Assembly (NCBI GenBank): GCA_018665815.1
Contig: JABJBP010000009.1
Location: 34,181 to 98,180, forward strand
Length of the DNA stretch: 64,000 nucleotides
Direction of reading: 5' to 3'
Source: Rhodospirillaceae bacterium
Lineage (GTDB): Bacteria; Pseudomonadota; Alphaproteobacteria; Rhodospirillales; Casp-alpha2
Positions within the stretch are counted from its first letter, which is position 1. Every line of letters starts with the position of its first letter. Under the pieces are notes generated by a model, which worked only from the letters and a program-made list of their open reading frames with translations, was not told the DNA's origin and did no database searches. Position numbers and translations under genes: made by a program. Shown one piece after another: positions 8,225 through 16,878 of this stretch.

Positions 8225-10120
8225 TTAATCGTCTTTTGACGCGGCGCGCCGAACATCCTCGACGGTGGCATCGGGGAAAGTTTCCAACACCGCCTTGACC
8301 AACGGGTGACCCGTCGCCTCGGCCTCCAATGCGGCTTGTTCGGCGGCACGGTCCTGGGTCATTGTCGGCGCCCCCTCCTCACCGGAAACCGTCACGACCC
8401 AACGAATGTTTGTTTGGTCATTGAGAAAGCTGGTCAACCGGCCGGCTAAATCCGACGGCGCCGTTTCCGTTGGCCGGAACTCAATTTTTCCGGTTTCGAA
8501 ATCGACAATGTGGACGTCATTCTCAAGATGCGCCTTGAGGACCACCTCTCGGCGCTCACCGGCCAAGGCGACAATGTCCGCAAAGCTCTGAAGCCCAGGT
8601 TCAGGCGCCGGTTCGGCGACTTCTTCCTGAACCGGTAGCGCGTCTTCCAATGGCGGTTCCGGCCGGCCATTGGGCATGACTTCGGCACTGGCGGAGGGGC
8701 CGGCATCATCGGTCCCAGTACGCTGTTGGATTGGCGGCGGCACGGGCGCCGAGGCCTCGGATGTTGGAGGAGAATGATCCGCGACGGAATCAGGTGGGGC
8801 CCCGGATGTCGAAGAAGGCGAAACAGGCGATGACGCGGCTGGCTCGATTGCTGATGAGGCTGGACCCGGCACCGCCGTGTCGCCGCCAGCGGGCAACGAT
8901 TGCAGGGCGGCTTCGGGCGTCGGTAGGGTCGCTGAATACGCAAGGCGAACCAACACCATCTCGGTGGCCTGACGGGCGGATGGGGCAACGCGAACTTCCT
9001 GCAACCCCTTCAGCATCATCTGCCAGGCCCGCGCCAAGGCCGGCATTTTCAACCGAGCCTCCAAATCCTTGCCGCGCACGCGTTCCATTTCCGGCACGCC
9101 CGCCTCGTCGGCAACAGCCGGTACGATCTTGATCCGGGTCAGCCAATGCACGACATCAAGCATATCTTCCAAAATTGCCGCTGGGTCAGCGCCGGCGATG
9201 TACTGCTGATCAAATAGATTGAGGGCTTGCGGTACGTCGCCGCCGAGGATCGCTTCGAGCAACATGAATGTTTGTGAGCGATCCGCGAGGCCCAGCATGG
9301 CGCGAACTTGCTCATCGCCGATCTCAACGCCAAGGCCAGCCTCGACCTGGGAAATCGCCTGATCGAGTAAACTTAACCCATCGCGCACAGAGCCGTCGGC
9401 GGCGCGCACGATGAGGTTCAGCGCGGTTTCGGTGAAGGCGGCGCCTTCTTTTTTCGCGATACCGGCAAAATGAGCACTAAGCGTCTCCGCATCGACACGG
9501 GACAAATCAAACCGCTGGCAGCGGCTCAACACCGTAACCGGGACCTTGCGGATTTCCGTCGTGGCGAAAACGAATTTTACGTGTTCCGGCGGCTCTTCCA
9601 GCGTTTTCAAAAGCGCATTGAAGGCATTCCTGGAAAGCATGTGGACTTCATCGATGATGTAGACTTTGTAGCGCGCCTGGGTCGGCCGATAGCGGACCCC
9701 ATCAATAAGTTCGCGGATGTCATCAACGCCGGTGCGGCTGGCGGCATCCATCTCAAGAATATCAACGTGGCGGTCTTCGGCGATGGCACGACAATGTTCA
9801 CAGACCCCGCAAGGCGACGTGGTCGGGTCGCCGGTGCCGTCCGGACCGATGCAATTGAGCGCGCGGGCGATGATCCTGGCGGTCGTCGTTTTACCGATGC
9901 CGCGCACCCCGGTCAGGATGAACGCATGCGCCAACCTGCCCATGTTGAAGGCATTGGTGAGAGTGCGCACCAAGACGTCCTGGCCGATCAATTCGTCAAA
10001 GGTCGTCGGCCGGTACTTGCGGGCAAGGACACGGTACGGGCCCACGTCCGGCGCAGACTCCGAGTCTGTTGGTGGGATCAGGCTGTCCGGGGTCTCCGGT
10101 GGGGGTTCAGAACCGCTCAT
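8225..10120 (-). CDS. dnaX: DNA polymerase III subunits gamma/tau
   Basis: A 631-residue clamp-loader ATPase. It has the Walker A GVRGIGKT (residues 71-78), a zinc-binding set (C90, C104, C107, C110), the Walker B region IIDEVHML (155-162) and a serine-arginine-cysteine motif (LSRCQRFDL) near 200. A long Pro/Ser/Ala-rich linker (about 400-500) leads to a tau-type C-terminal domain that would contact the polymerase core. I saw no obvious slippery A-tract and hairpin for gamma production. The SRP RNA lies directly upstream in the same orientation, a usual alphaproteobacterial arrangement. Confidence 0.97.
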   Translation of the reverse strand: MSGSEPPPETPDSLIPPTDSESAPDVGPYRVLARKYRPTTFDELIGQDVLVRTLTNAFNMGRLAHAFILTGVRGIGKTTTARIIARALNCIGPDGTGDPTTSPCGVCEHCRAIAEDRHVDILEMDAASRTGVDDIRELIDGVRYRPTQARYKVYIIDEVHMLSRNAFNALLKTLEEPPEHVKFVFATTEIRKVPVTVLSRCQRFDLSRVDAETLSAHFAGIAKKEGAAFTETALNLIVRAADGSVRDGLSLLDQAISQVEAGLGVEIGDEQVRAMLGLADRSQTFMLLEAILGGDVPQALNLFDQQYIAGADPAAILEDMLDVVHWLTRIKIVPAVADEAGVPEMERVRGKDLEARLKMPALARAWQMMLKGLQEVRVAPSARQATEMVLVRLAYSATLPTPEAALQSLPAGGDTAVPGPASSAIEPAASSPVSPSSTSGAPPDSVADHSPPTSEASAPVPPPIQQRTGTDDAGPSASAEVMPNGRPEPPLEDALPVQEEVAEPAPEPGLQSFADIVALAGERREVVLKAHLENDVHIVDFETGKIEFRPTETAPSDLAGRLTSFLNDQTNIRWVVTVSGEEGAPTMTQDRAAEQAALEAEATGHPLVKAVLETFPDATVEDVRRAASKDD

Positions 10121-10153
10121 GCGAGGGTGGTTTTATTTATTTTCCCTGGTCGA

Positions 10154-10253
10154 GGTGGGAGGCTGGACATCAACCCGAACCGAAACTCGTTACGGCTGCT
10201 TCCTTCCGGACCTGACCGGGTTGGCGAGGAGTTCGTCCAACGCCAACCTCCCG
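10154..10253 (-). ncRNA. ffs: Signal recognition particle RNA (4.5S, small bacterial type)
   Basis: The reverse strand contains the invariant SRP core GGTCAGGTCCGGAAGGAAGC at about 10195-10214, with the conserved tetraloop region and the asymmetric internal loop that binds Ffh. The ends pair (GGGAGGTTGG at the 5' end with CCAGCCTCCC at the 3' end), giving a hairpin of about 100 nt. The exact ends are estimated from this pairing. It sits about 35 bases upstream of dnaX. Confidence 0.95.
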
Positions 10254-10354
10254 CGCGTAATATAACAGCCACCGAGGCGAACGCCAACGCAAACGGTAAT
10301 GGCCACAGTCGGAAAATCGCATTTAAATAAATACTTAGATCACCTGGCGCGCGC

Positions 10355-10933
10355 CTACTGATAGCGGGTCGCAAACCGTTCTTCGACAATGATGACGCCG
10401 CTAGCACCTTCCGACAAGAACAGCCCCTTGATGGGTAATGGTATATCCTCGAACTCAAACCGCCCGTCGACGGCCGCAACCAATCGCATTTCAGCGGTTT
10501 TTTTTACGGGTATAGTGATTTTCGGGACACAGGTTTTGCCCTGGCGTTTGCCGTCGATGGTGATGCGGATCATCGCCATGTTGGTGAAAAACTCCCGTGA
10601 CGTGAAGGTCCGGGGTTTGTCGTCGCGGTTGCGAATTCGGAAGACATAAGGCCAGCCCTGCTTCATCTGAATGATCATCGGCTCAAATTCGCCGGATCGA
10701 ACCCGCATGTTGATCTCGGGCACCCGGGTCCAATTGACCCGCGTGACGTCCTTGTCATCGACCTTGGCGCAAGACTGTTCATCAAACAGATGGAAATTCG
10801 GTAGCGCCTTGAGGCCTGGCAGCCCCGGCAATTGTGACATCAGTTGCGTCAGCGAGGGTACCGATTCGCATGCGCCCAGGCCAAATGCCATGAGAGCAAC
10901 AAGGATGCTCAGTATTCTGCGGTTTTTCACCAT
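10355..10933 (-). CDS. Putative lipoprotein, cupredoxin-like fold possible
   Basis: A 192-residue protein with a lipoprotein signal: a basic N-terminus, a hydrophobic stretch and a lipobox LGAC with the lipidated Cys at residue 22. The mature part is beta-rich. Stretches such as WPYVFRIRNRDDKPRTFTS and the end region about RFEFEDIPLPIKG resemble cupredoxin-like domains found in periplasmic proteins, but a copper-ligand set is not evident. It precedes the SRP RNA and dnaX on the same strand. I cannot name a function. Confidence 0.7.
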   Translation of the reverse strand: MVKNRRILSILVALMAFGLGACESVPSLTQLMSQLPGLPGLKALPNFHLFDEQSCAKVDDKDVTRVNWTRVPEINMRVRSGEFEPMIIQMKQGWPYVFRIRNRDDKPRTFTSREFFTNMAMIRITIDGKRQGKTCVPKITIPVKKTAEMRLVAAVDGRFEFEDIPLPIKGLFLSEGASGVIIVEERFATRYQ

Positions 10934-11078
10934 CGCACGACCTCGGCAACTTTCAGCGTCTACGAATCAACGGCTGCGAATCGCTAATCTAGCACGAAAT
11001 GGGGGGTGACAAGCACCTCGACCATCACCGCCCGCCACCGGGTTGCCCCATCACCGGGCCTGTGTCAGGTTGCCGGCC

Positions 11079-12047
11079 ATGGGAACTGGATTAATTTATA
11101 CGGCCAGCGGTCTCGACCGTGCCGCCAACCAACGCAGCGATGCCGATTGGGTTGCAGCGCGTCTGGCCGAGCCCGACATGCGGCTGGTACCTGTATGGCG
11201 CAACCAAAATTTGGTCAACGGCGACGCGCACGCGCCCGTGCCGGCCATGCCGCGAGGCGACCAAGCTCGGCACCTCATTTCGCAAGGCGGAAGCCTTGTA
11301 TTTTTGGGATTGGCCGAAGGCACGCCGTTGTTTTCCGCTGACTTCTCATCGATGGCGGAGAATGAAGCGCTGAGCCTTGCCGTTAGGATGGTTGATGGCG
11401 ATGCCAGTTTTGTCGATCTCAGAGCGACCGGCTGGCTGTTGCCACGCGACCAGGCTGCGGTTCTGGCCTACGCGCGCGGCCTTTCCTATTGGCACCGATC
11501 ACACGCGTTCTGCGGGCGCTGCGGCCAACCAACCGCCATCCATCAAGGCGGCCATATGCGCAAATGCACGGACGATGCATGCGCGCGTGAAACCTACCCC
11601 CGCACGGACCCGGCCGTGATTATGCTGGTCACCGATGACGGCATCGGCGGCCACGGGCCCAGATGCCTGTTGGGGCGGCACCACCGCTGGAATTTCGCCA
11701 TGTATTCGACCCTGGCCGGATTCGTCGAGCCCGGCGAAAGTCTGGAAGAAGCCGTGGCCCGCGAGGTCTTCGAAGAAGCCGGTGTCCCCGTTACCGATGT
11801 GACCTACATGGCTTCTCAACCCTGGCCCTTCCCGGCCTCGCTGATGCTCGGCTACTGGGCAAAGGCGACATCCGTGGACATCAATATCGACGACGACGAG
11901 CTTCAAGATGCGCGCTGGTTCACCGTCGATGACGTCGCCGCCTTCGGCGAATGGGGTGCCGATATACCCGACGATATGCCACGCCTGCCGCGCAAGGACT
12001 CGATCGCACGCTGGCTGATTGAGACCTGGCGCGATGAACACACCTAA
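11079..12047 (+). CDS. nudC: NAD+ diphosphatase / NADH pyrophosphatase NudC
   Basis: A 322-residue Nudix hydrolase. A four-Cys zinc ribbon (FCGRCG followed by RKCTDDAC) precedes the Nudix box GFVEPGESLEEAVAREVFEE, and the NudC-specific SQPWPFP motif follows. It cleaves NADH or NAD+ to NMN(H) and AMP and can remove NAD caps from RNA. The start at 11079 gives the normal N-terminus; the upstream ATG at 11043 adds 12 residues of doubtful sequence. It is convergent with dinB across a large palindromic element. Confidence 0.93.
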   Translation: MGTGLIYTASGLDRAANQRSDADWVAARLAEPDMRLVPVWRNQNLVNGDAHAPVPAMPRGDQARHLISQGGSLVFLGLAEGTPLFSADFSSMAENEALSLAVRMVDGDASFVDLRATGWLLPRDQAAVLAYARGLSYWHRSHAFCGRCGQPTAIHQGGHMRKCTDDACARETYPRTDPAVIMLVTDDGIGGHGPRCLLGRHHRWNFAMYSTLAGFVEPGESLEEAVAREVFEEAGVPVTDVTYMASQPWPFPASLMLGYWAKATSVDINIDDDELQDARWFTVDDVAAFGEWGADIPDDMPRLPRKDSIARWLIETWRDEHT

Positions 12048-12050
12048 GGC

Positions 12051-12330
12051 GCGCTCTTTATTTTAGCCCCTCAAACGCCGGGCGGTTGCTCCGTTCGCTT
12101 GGCTTACGGGCCATAGGGCCCGGCGCGCGTTGCGCTTGCCTCCGGGCTAGCGCCCGTCGGTAACATTGTCCTCCAACCGATGGAGAACCGGCAATTGCAC
12201 CATTGTTAATCGTTTATGGAACCGACGAGCTTTGCTCGGAGGCAAGCGCGACCGCGCGTCGCGCGCCAGCGCGTGAGCCAAGGTTGCGGAGCAACCGCCC
12301 GGCGCCTGAGGGGCCATAATAAAGAGCGGC
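12051..12330. repeat. Imperfect 280-bp palindromic element (MITE-like)
   Basis: The left arm (about 12051-12152) and right arm (about 12228-12330) are imperfect reverse complements. The outer ends match well (GCTCTTTAT, then CCCCTCA and GCCGGGCGGTTGCTCCG on one strand). The arms stay recognisable inward to GCGCTTGCCTCCG. The central 75 bases are unpaired and AT-richer. No reading frame of note lies inside. It fills the whole gap between the convergent genes nudC and dinB, so it may also serve as a bidirectional terminator. The form is that of a non-autonomous palindromic element, but no second copy occurs in this window. Confidence 0.75.
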
Positions 12331-12355
12331 AACACATACTTCTAAAAAACACACC

Positions 12356-13624
12356 TCACTCCAAACCACTAAACAAATCCGGCGGATCGGCCTCGATGGC
12401 CGAGCACAAATCAGCGACACCGATCCCGATCAGCCGGAAATAGCGGCCATCGGCCTCCGCTTCAATGAGTGCTTCCGCATGATAGCGGATCACGTCGGCT
12501 TTCTGTGTCGGGTTCGGCAATTGCCGGTTGCGGGTCAGAATTTGAAAATCGCCAGTCTTCAACTTCAACACGACCGTGCCCCCGGCGATGCCTTTGTCCG
12601 CAAGCCGCTTGCCGACCCGTTCACACAGTGGGCCGACGGCTTCCTTGAGGGCATCAGCGCCGTTCATGTTTTGGCGGAAGGTCGTCTCGGCGGAAACACT
12701 TTTCGACGTTCCATCCGTATTCACCTTGCGGCCGTCCTCGCCTTGGACGTAGCCGGCGAGCCGGCGCCCGAATTTGCCATAGCGCGCGACCAGTTCCATT
12801 TCCGGCATATCTTGCAACTGGCCGATGGTTTCGATCCCCTGCTCGGCCATTTTGGCCGCCGTGACCTTGCCGACACCATTGATTTTGCTGACCGGCAAGG
12901 TCGCCACAAATTCTTTGGCCTCGGCTTCACCAATCACCGAAAAGCCGCGCGGCTTATCCAAATCAGACGCCAACTTGGCGAGGAATTTATTATAAGACAG
13001 GCCAATGGAAACCGTGATCCCAACCTCATCCTCTATGCGTCGCTGGGCTTCGGCCAACGCCATTGCCGGTAAGGGGTCGCTGACACCGCGCGCCTCGTCG
13101 GACATATCCAAATACGCTTCATCCAAAGACACCGGCTGGATTACCGGCGTCGCGTCCAGGAAGATCGCCTTAATCTGCTGAGACACTTGGCGGTACTTGG
13201 CCATGTCGGTCGGCACGACGACCGCCCCCGGACACATTTCCATAGCCTTGAACATGGGCATGGCCGAGCGCGGCCCGAATTGCCGGGCGATGTAACACGC
13301 CGTGGTGACAACGCCGCGGCCACCGGCGTGGCCGACGATGACCGGTTTGTCGCGGAGACTGGGGTCGTCGCGTTTTTCAACCGCCGCATAGAACGCATCG
13401 CAGTCGATATGGGCAATATCCAGGCCCGCCAATTCGGCGTGGCAGATCACCCGGATTGAGCCGCATGCGGGACAATCCAAAGGGCCGTCGGGGAAATAAC
13501 TGAGACAATCGCGACACAAAGTCGGGCCGGCGCCCGTCCGAAGGGTTTCGGGCGGTTTCAATGCCGCTTGCGAGGCCGGTTCCAACGGTACCGCCGCCGT
13601 GTCTTCAAGGCCGTTTTGAGCCAA
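12356..13624 (-). CDS. dinB: DNA polymerase IV (Y-family, DinB)
   Basis: A 422-residue Y-family translesion polymerase. The catalytic acids are in IAHIDCDAFYAAVE (residues 70-83) and SLDEAYLD, followed by helix-hairpin-helix and little-finger regions. An N-terminal extension of about 65 residues carries a CxxC...CxxC zinc-ribbon-like motif (C37, C40, C51, C54) ahead of the polymerase core. The annotated start is TTG at 13624 with an AGGG upstream; no ATG precedes the zinc motif. The C-terminus is short (DLFSGLE) and does not end in an obvious beta-clamp pentapeptide. Confidence 0.94.
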   Translation of the reverse strand: MAQNGLEDTAAVPLEPASQAALKPPETLRTGAGPTLCRDCLSYFPDGPLDCPACGSIRVICHAELAGLDIAHIDCDAFYAAVEKRDDPSLRDKPVIVGHAGGRGVVTTACYIARQFGPRSAMPMFKAMEMCPGAVVVPTDMAKYRQVSQQIKAIFLDATPVIQPVSLDEAYLDMSDEARGVSDPLPAMALAEAQRRIEDEVGITVSIGLSYNKFLAKLASDLDKPRGFSVIGEAEAKEFVATLPVSKINGVGKVTAAKMAEQGIETIGQLQDMPEMELVARYGKFGRRLAGYVQGEDGRKVNTDGTSKSVSAETTFRQNMNGADALKEAVGPLCERVGKRLADKGIAGGTVVLKLKTGDFQILTRNRQLPNPTQKADVIRYHAEALIEAEADGRYFRLIGIGVADLCSAIEADPPDLFSGLE

Positions 13625-13722
13625 CTCGAAACCCTACTTGATTTCAATTGTTCATATTTTGTTCACGTTAAAAATGCAGCTATCCGCTGGCGCTGTCAAG
13701 GCGCAGGCGCGCCAATGAAGGC

Positions 13723-14580
13723 TTATTTGGTGCCGTTGCGGCGCTGGCGGAACGGGTGCGCCGGGTAGGTGCCCAGCACGTGAACTTCATCGGTAAAGAA
13801 ATCAAGTTCTTCCAGGGCCAATTTCAATGATGTCTGGTCCGGACGGCCTTCCACATCGGCATAGAATTGCGCGGCGACGAAATCCTCGTCGACGTAGCTT
13901 TCCAGCTTGGTCATGTTGACGCCGTTGGTGGCGAACCCGCCCATGACTTTATAGAGCGACCCCGGCACGTTGCGGACCCGGAAGGTGAACGTCGTGATCA
14001 GGTTCGGGGTTTCGGACGGCGGCGGGGCGGCTTCACGGGCCATGACAACAAACCGCGTGGTGTTGTGAGTGGCGTCCTCGACATCCCCGCGAAGCGAGGC
14101 CAAGCCATACATTTCCCCCGCCAACTCGGAGCTGATCGCCGCCTGGGTCTTGTCACCGGCCTCGGCAATGTCGTGGGCTGCACCGGCCGTATCGGCATGG
14201 ACGACGGGTTGAACACCCAATTCGCGGATCAGATTTCGGCACTGGTTCAGCGCATGGACGTGAGAATGCACGTGGGTGATCTCGTCAATATCGGTGCCCG
14301 GCACCGCCAGCAATTGGTGGTTCACGCGGAGGAAATGCTCGGCGATGATATAAAGACCCGAGCCCGGCAACAGATGATGGATATCGGCGACCCGCCCGGC
14401 GACCGAATTATCGATGGGGATCATGGCATAGCGCGCGCGGCCGCTGGTCACGGCCTCAAACGCGTCCTCGAACGCGGCGGACGGCAGGGGCTCCATATCC
14501 GGATACACTTCCCTGCAAGCCATATTCGAATAGGCCCCAAGGACGCCCTGGAAGGAGATGGTATTGTCAGGATCGGCCAT
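13723..14580 (-). CDS. pheA: Prephenate dehydratase
   Basis: A 285-residue monofunctional enzyme that converts prephenate to phenylpyruvate for phenylalanine synthesis. It starts MADPDNTISFQGVLGAYSN and shows the substrate motif IPIDNSVAGR (54-63), the catalytic TRF triad (175-177) and a C-terminal ACT domain (about 196-270) for feedback control by Phe. The start was set at 14580. A longer frame from 14967 reads antisense to kdsB and is not protein-like. It lies about 20 bases downstream of kdsB on the same strand. Confidence 0.96.
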   Translation of the reverse strand: MADPDNTISFQGVLGAYSNMACREVYPDMEPLPSAAFEDAFEAVTSGRARYAMIPIDNSVAGRVADIHHLLPGSGLYIIAEHFLRVNHQLLAVPGTDIDEITHVHSHVHALNQCRNLIRELGVQPVVHADTAGAAHDIAEAGDKTQAAISSELAGEMYGLASLRGDVEDATHNTTRFVVMAREAAPPPSETPNLITTFTFRVRNVPGSLYKVMGGFATNGVNMTKLESYVDEDFVAAQFYADVEGRPDQTSLKLALEELDFFTDEVHVLGTYPAHPFRQRRNGTK

Positions 14581-14602
14581 GTCAGTCACCGGTTTCGGGC
14601 AT

Positions 14603-15361
14603 TCAGGCGCCCAAAGTTTTGCGGGCGCGGTCCAATTCGGCGGGAGTATCGACACCGAGGGGGACCGTGTCAACGAGTGCCACGTCGATGCGCATGCCGT
14701 TCTCCAGGGCGCGCAATTGTTCCAATCGCTCGCGCTGTTCCAAGACGCCGGGCGCCAAGGTGACGAACCGTTCCAATGCCAATCGCCGGTACGCGTAAAT
14801 GCCGATGTGATGGTAGAGCGGACCGTCGACCCCATCGCCGACGTCGTGCGGCACGGTCGCACGACTGAAATAAAGCGCGCGGCCCACGGTTTCGCCGGCG
14901 CCCAGCCCAACCACCGCCTTGACGACGTTCGGGTTATCACGTTCGTCAGGCTCGGTGATTTCGGCAATCAATGTAGCAATATCGCAATCCGCACCTGACA
15001 AAGGCGCTAAGACGGCGCGCACGGTCTCGGGCTCAATCGTCGGCAGATCGCCCTGCAGATTGACGACCGCGTTAAACCGTCCTTCGCCGTCTGATTTTGA
15101 TAACGCTTCATATATTCGGTCAGACCCCGAGGGATGGTCAGGATCGGTCAACACCGCTTCGCCGCCGGCGTCGCGAACCGCTTCGAATATGGCTTGCTCG
15201 GCGCACGCAACGATAACCGGCCCAACATCGGCCTCCATGGCGCGGCGCCAGACCTGGACAATCATCGGCTGGCCGGCGATATCGGCAAGCGGTTTGTCGG
15301 GCAGGCGGGTTGAGGCCAGCCTAGCCGGGATCAGGACAATGGGATTTAAAGGCTCTGTCAT
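14603..15361 (-). CDS. kdsB: 3-deoxy-manno-octulosonate cytidylyltransferase
   Basis: A 252-residue enzyme with the N-terminal nucleotide-binding loop [15 protein letters not shown], the [13 protein letters not shown] motif and the VNLQGDLP motif of KdsB. It activates Kdo as CMP-Kdo for lipopolysaccharide synthesis, so the organism is Gram-negative with Kdo-containing LPS. It probably forms an operon with pheA and is divergent from the cytochrome c gene. Confidence 0.97.
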   Translation of the reverse strand: MTEPLNPIVLIPARLASTRLPDKPLADIAGQPMIVQVWRRAMEADVGPVIVACAEQAIFEAVRDAGGEAVLTDPDHPSGSDRIYEALSKSDGEGRFNAVVNLQGDLPTIEPETVRAVLAPLSGADCDIATLIAEITEPDERDNPNVVKAVVGLGAGETVGRALYFSRATVPHDVGDGVDGPLYHHIGIYAYRRLALERFVTLAPGVLEQRERLEQLRALENGMRIDVALVDTVPLGVDTPAELDRARKTLGA

Positions 15362-15493
15362 AGGGCGAGCATAACCATCTGATTCGAACCGCGAAAGGGC
15401 CGAACTATTGCTTGCGCAAAGTTAGCATCGGATGATTGAACTGCCCGAGGGAAGCGGTTAAAGTTCGGCCAAGATCGTCAGAGGGGAAGCTCG

Positions 15494-16024
15494 ATGAAAT
15501 TCTCGTGGTTTGAAAAAATAAGTTTCGGACTTTTGATTGCGGCCTGGGCTATCTACGGCAGCCACATGCTGGGCGACACACTCGTTCATGCTGAGGAATT
15601 GAAAAAACCGGCTTACGCCGTCGCCATGGCCGATGCGGCTCCCGCCAAGGGCGGCGCTGCCGCGGTCATGGAAAACGCCATGACCATGCTGGCTTCCGCA
15701 ACTCCCGACAAGGGCGCCAAGTTGTTCAAGAAATGCAAATCGTGCCACACGGTGGCCAAGGGCGGCAAAAACACAGTCGGCCCGAACCTTTGGGATGTTG
15801 TCGGCCGGGCCAAGGCCAGCGCGGCGGGTTTCAAATATTCCGGCGCTTTGACCGACAAGGGCGGCGATTGGAGCTACGCCGATCTGGATGCCTTCATCAC
15901 CAGCCCGAAAGCTTTCGCCAAGGGCACAAAGATGAGCTTCGCTGGTCTGAAGAAAGCCGGCGATCGGGCGGCGATGCTGGTGTATCTGCGCTCGCTCAGC
16001 GATTCGCCGAAGCCGCTGCCGTAA
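15494..16024 (+). CDS. Membrane-anchored c-type cytochrome (CycM-like)
   Basis: A 176-residue protein with an uncleaved N-terminal anchor (about 10-27), an Ala-rich periplasmic linker and a class I cytochrome c domain. The haem motif is CKSCH (81-85) and the likely sixth ligand is M147 (TKMSFAG). This layout matches CycM-type cytochromes that pass electrons from the bc1 complex to a terminal oxidase. A good ribosome binding site (GAGGGGAAG) precedes the ATG. hisN begins one base after its stop. Confidence 0.92.
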   Translation: MKFSWFEKISFGLLIAAWAIYGSHMLGDTLVHAEELKKPAYAVAMADAAPAKGGAAAVMENAMTMLASATPDKGAKLFKKCKSCHTVAKGGKNTVGPNLWDVVGRAKASAAGFKYSGALTDKGGDWSYADLDAFITSPKAFAKGTKMSFAGLKKAGDRAAMLVYLRSLSDSPKPLP

Positions 16025-16025
16025 T

Positions 16026-16802
16026 TTGACCACGGATCTCAACGCCCTCGCCACGTTCGCCGAAGAACTGGCCGACGCGGCCCGCACGGTTTCGCTCAAA
16101 TATTTCCGCACCGCCGTTGACGCCGACGCGAAAGCCGACGCCAGCCCGGTGACCATTGCCGACCGAGAGACCGAAACGCTGCTCCGCGACATGATCGAGG
16201 CGCAGTTTCCCAATCACGGTATATTCGGCGAAGAACATGGCAGCGTGCGCACCGACGCCGAGTTTGTTTGGGTGCTCGACCCCATCGACGGGACGAAGAC
16301 GTTCATTACGGGCCGACCGATGTTCGGCACCCTGATCGGCCTCCTTCGCGACAGCCGCGCCGTCATGGGCGTCATGGACATGCCTGCCATCAATGAACGC
16401 TGGGTCGGCATCGACGGAACGACAACATTATTCAACGGCCAGCCGGTTTCCACCCGCCCTTGTCAGTCCATCAACACGTCGTGGCTTTACGCCACATCGC
16501 CGACAATGTTCACCGAAGATCATTTCCCGGCCTTCGACCGCCTCCGCGACGCCAGCCGTTACGGCAACTGGGGCGCCGAATGCATGGCCTACGGGTTGCT
16601 GGCCAACGGCTGGGTCGACATTGTTTGCGAGGACACCATGGGGCCCTATGACTACGTCGCGCTGGTCCCCATTGTTGAAGGCGCCGGTGGCGTCATGACC
16701 ACGTGGGCCGGCCAGCCGCTCAATCTGGATAGCGACGGCACTGTACTGGCTGTCGGCGACCCGACGTTGCATATCAAGGCGATGGAAATCCTCGCCGGAT
16801 GA
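16026..16802 (+). CDS. hisN: Histidinol-phosphatase, inositol monophosphatase family
   Basis: A 258-residue member of the IMPase fold. Metal-binding motifs are GEEHG (E70) and DPIDGT (D85, D88), with a later acidic motif in GPYDYVALVP. The sequence resembles the HisN-type histidinol-phosphatases of alphaproteobacteria, which perform the phosphatase step of histidine synthesis. The start appears to be TTG at 16026, directly after the cytochrome stop, which suggests coupled translation. Inositol phosphatase activity cannot be excluded. Confidence 0.85.
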   Translation: MTTDLNALATFAEELADAARTVSLKYFRTAVDADAKADASPVTIADRETETLLRDMIEAQFPNHGIFGEEHGSVRTDAEFVWVLDPIDGTKTFITGRPMFGTLIGLLRDSRAVMGVMDMPAINERWVGIDGTTTLFNGQPVSTRPCQSINTSWLYATSPTMFTEDHFPAFDRLRDASRYGNWGAECMAYGLLANGWVDIVCEDTMGPYDYVALVPIVEGAGGVMTTWAGQPLNLDSDGTVLAVGDPTLHIKAMEILAG

Positions 16803-16878
16803 AATTCGGTCACAATGGCGCCATAAAGGTCGGCCATATCTTGATCCCGCGACCGCCAGACCCCAATATTCGGATACC

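Noticed and set aside
8225..10120. Programmed frameshift in dnaX producing gamma
   Set aside because: No clear A-rich slippery heptamer with a downstream hairpin was seen in the expected region.
9470..10330. A 286-codon forward frame opposite dnaX and the SRP RNA
   Set aside because: It crosses a conserved RNA gene and mirrors dnaX codons; a shadow frame.
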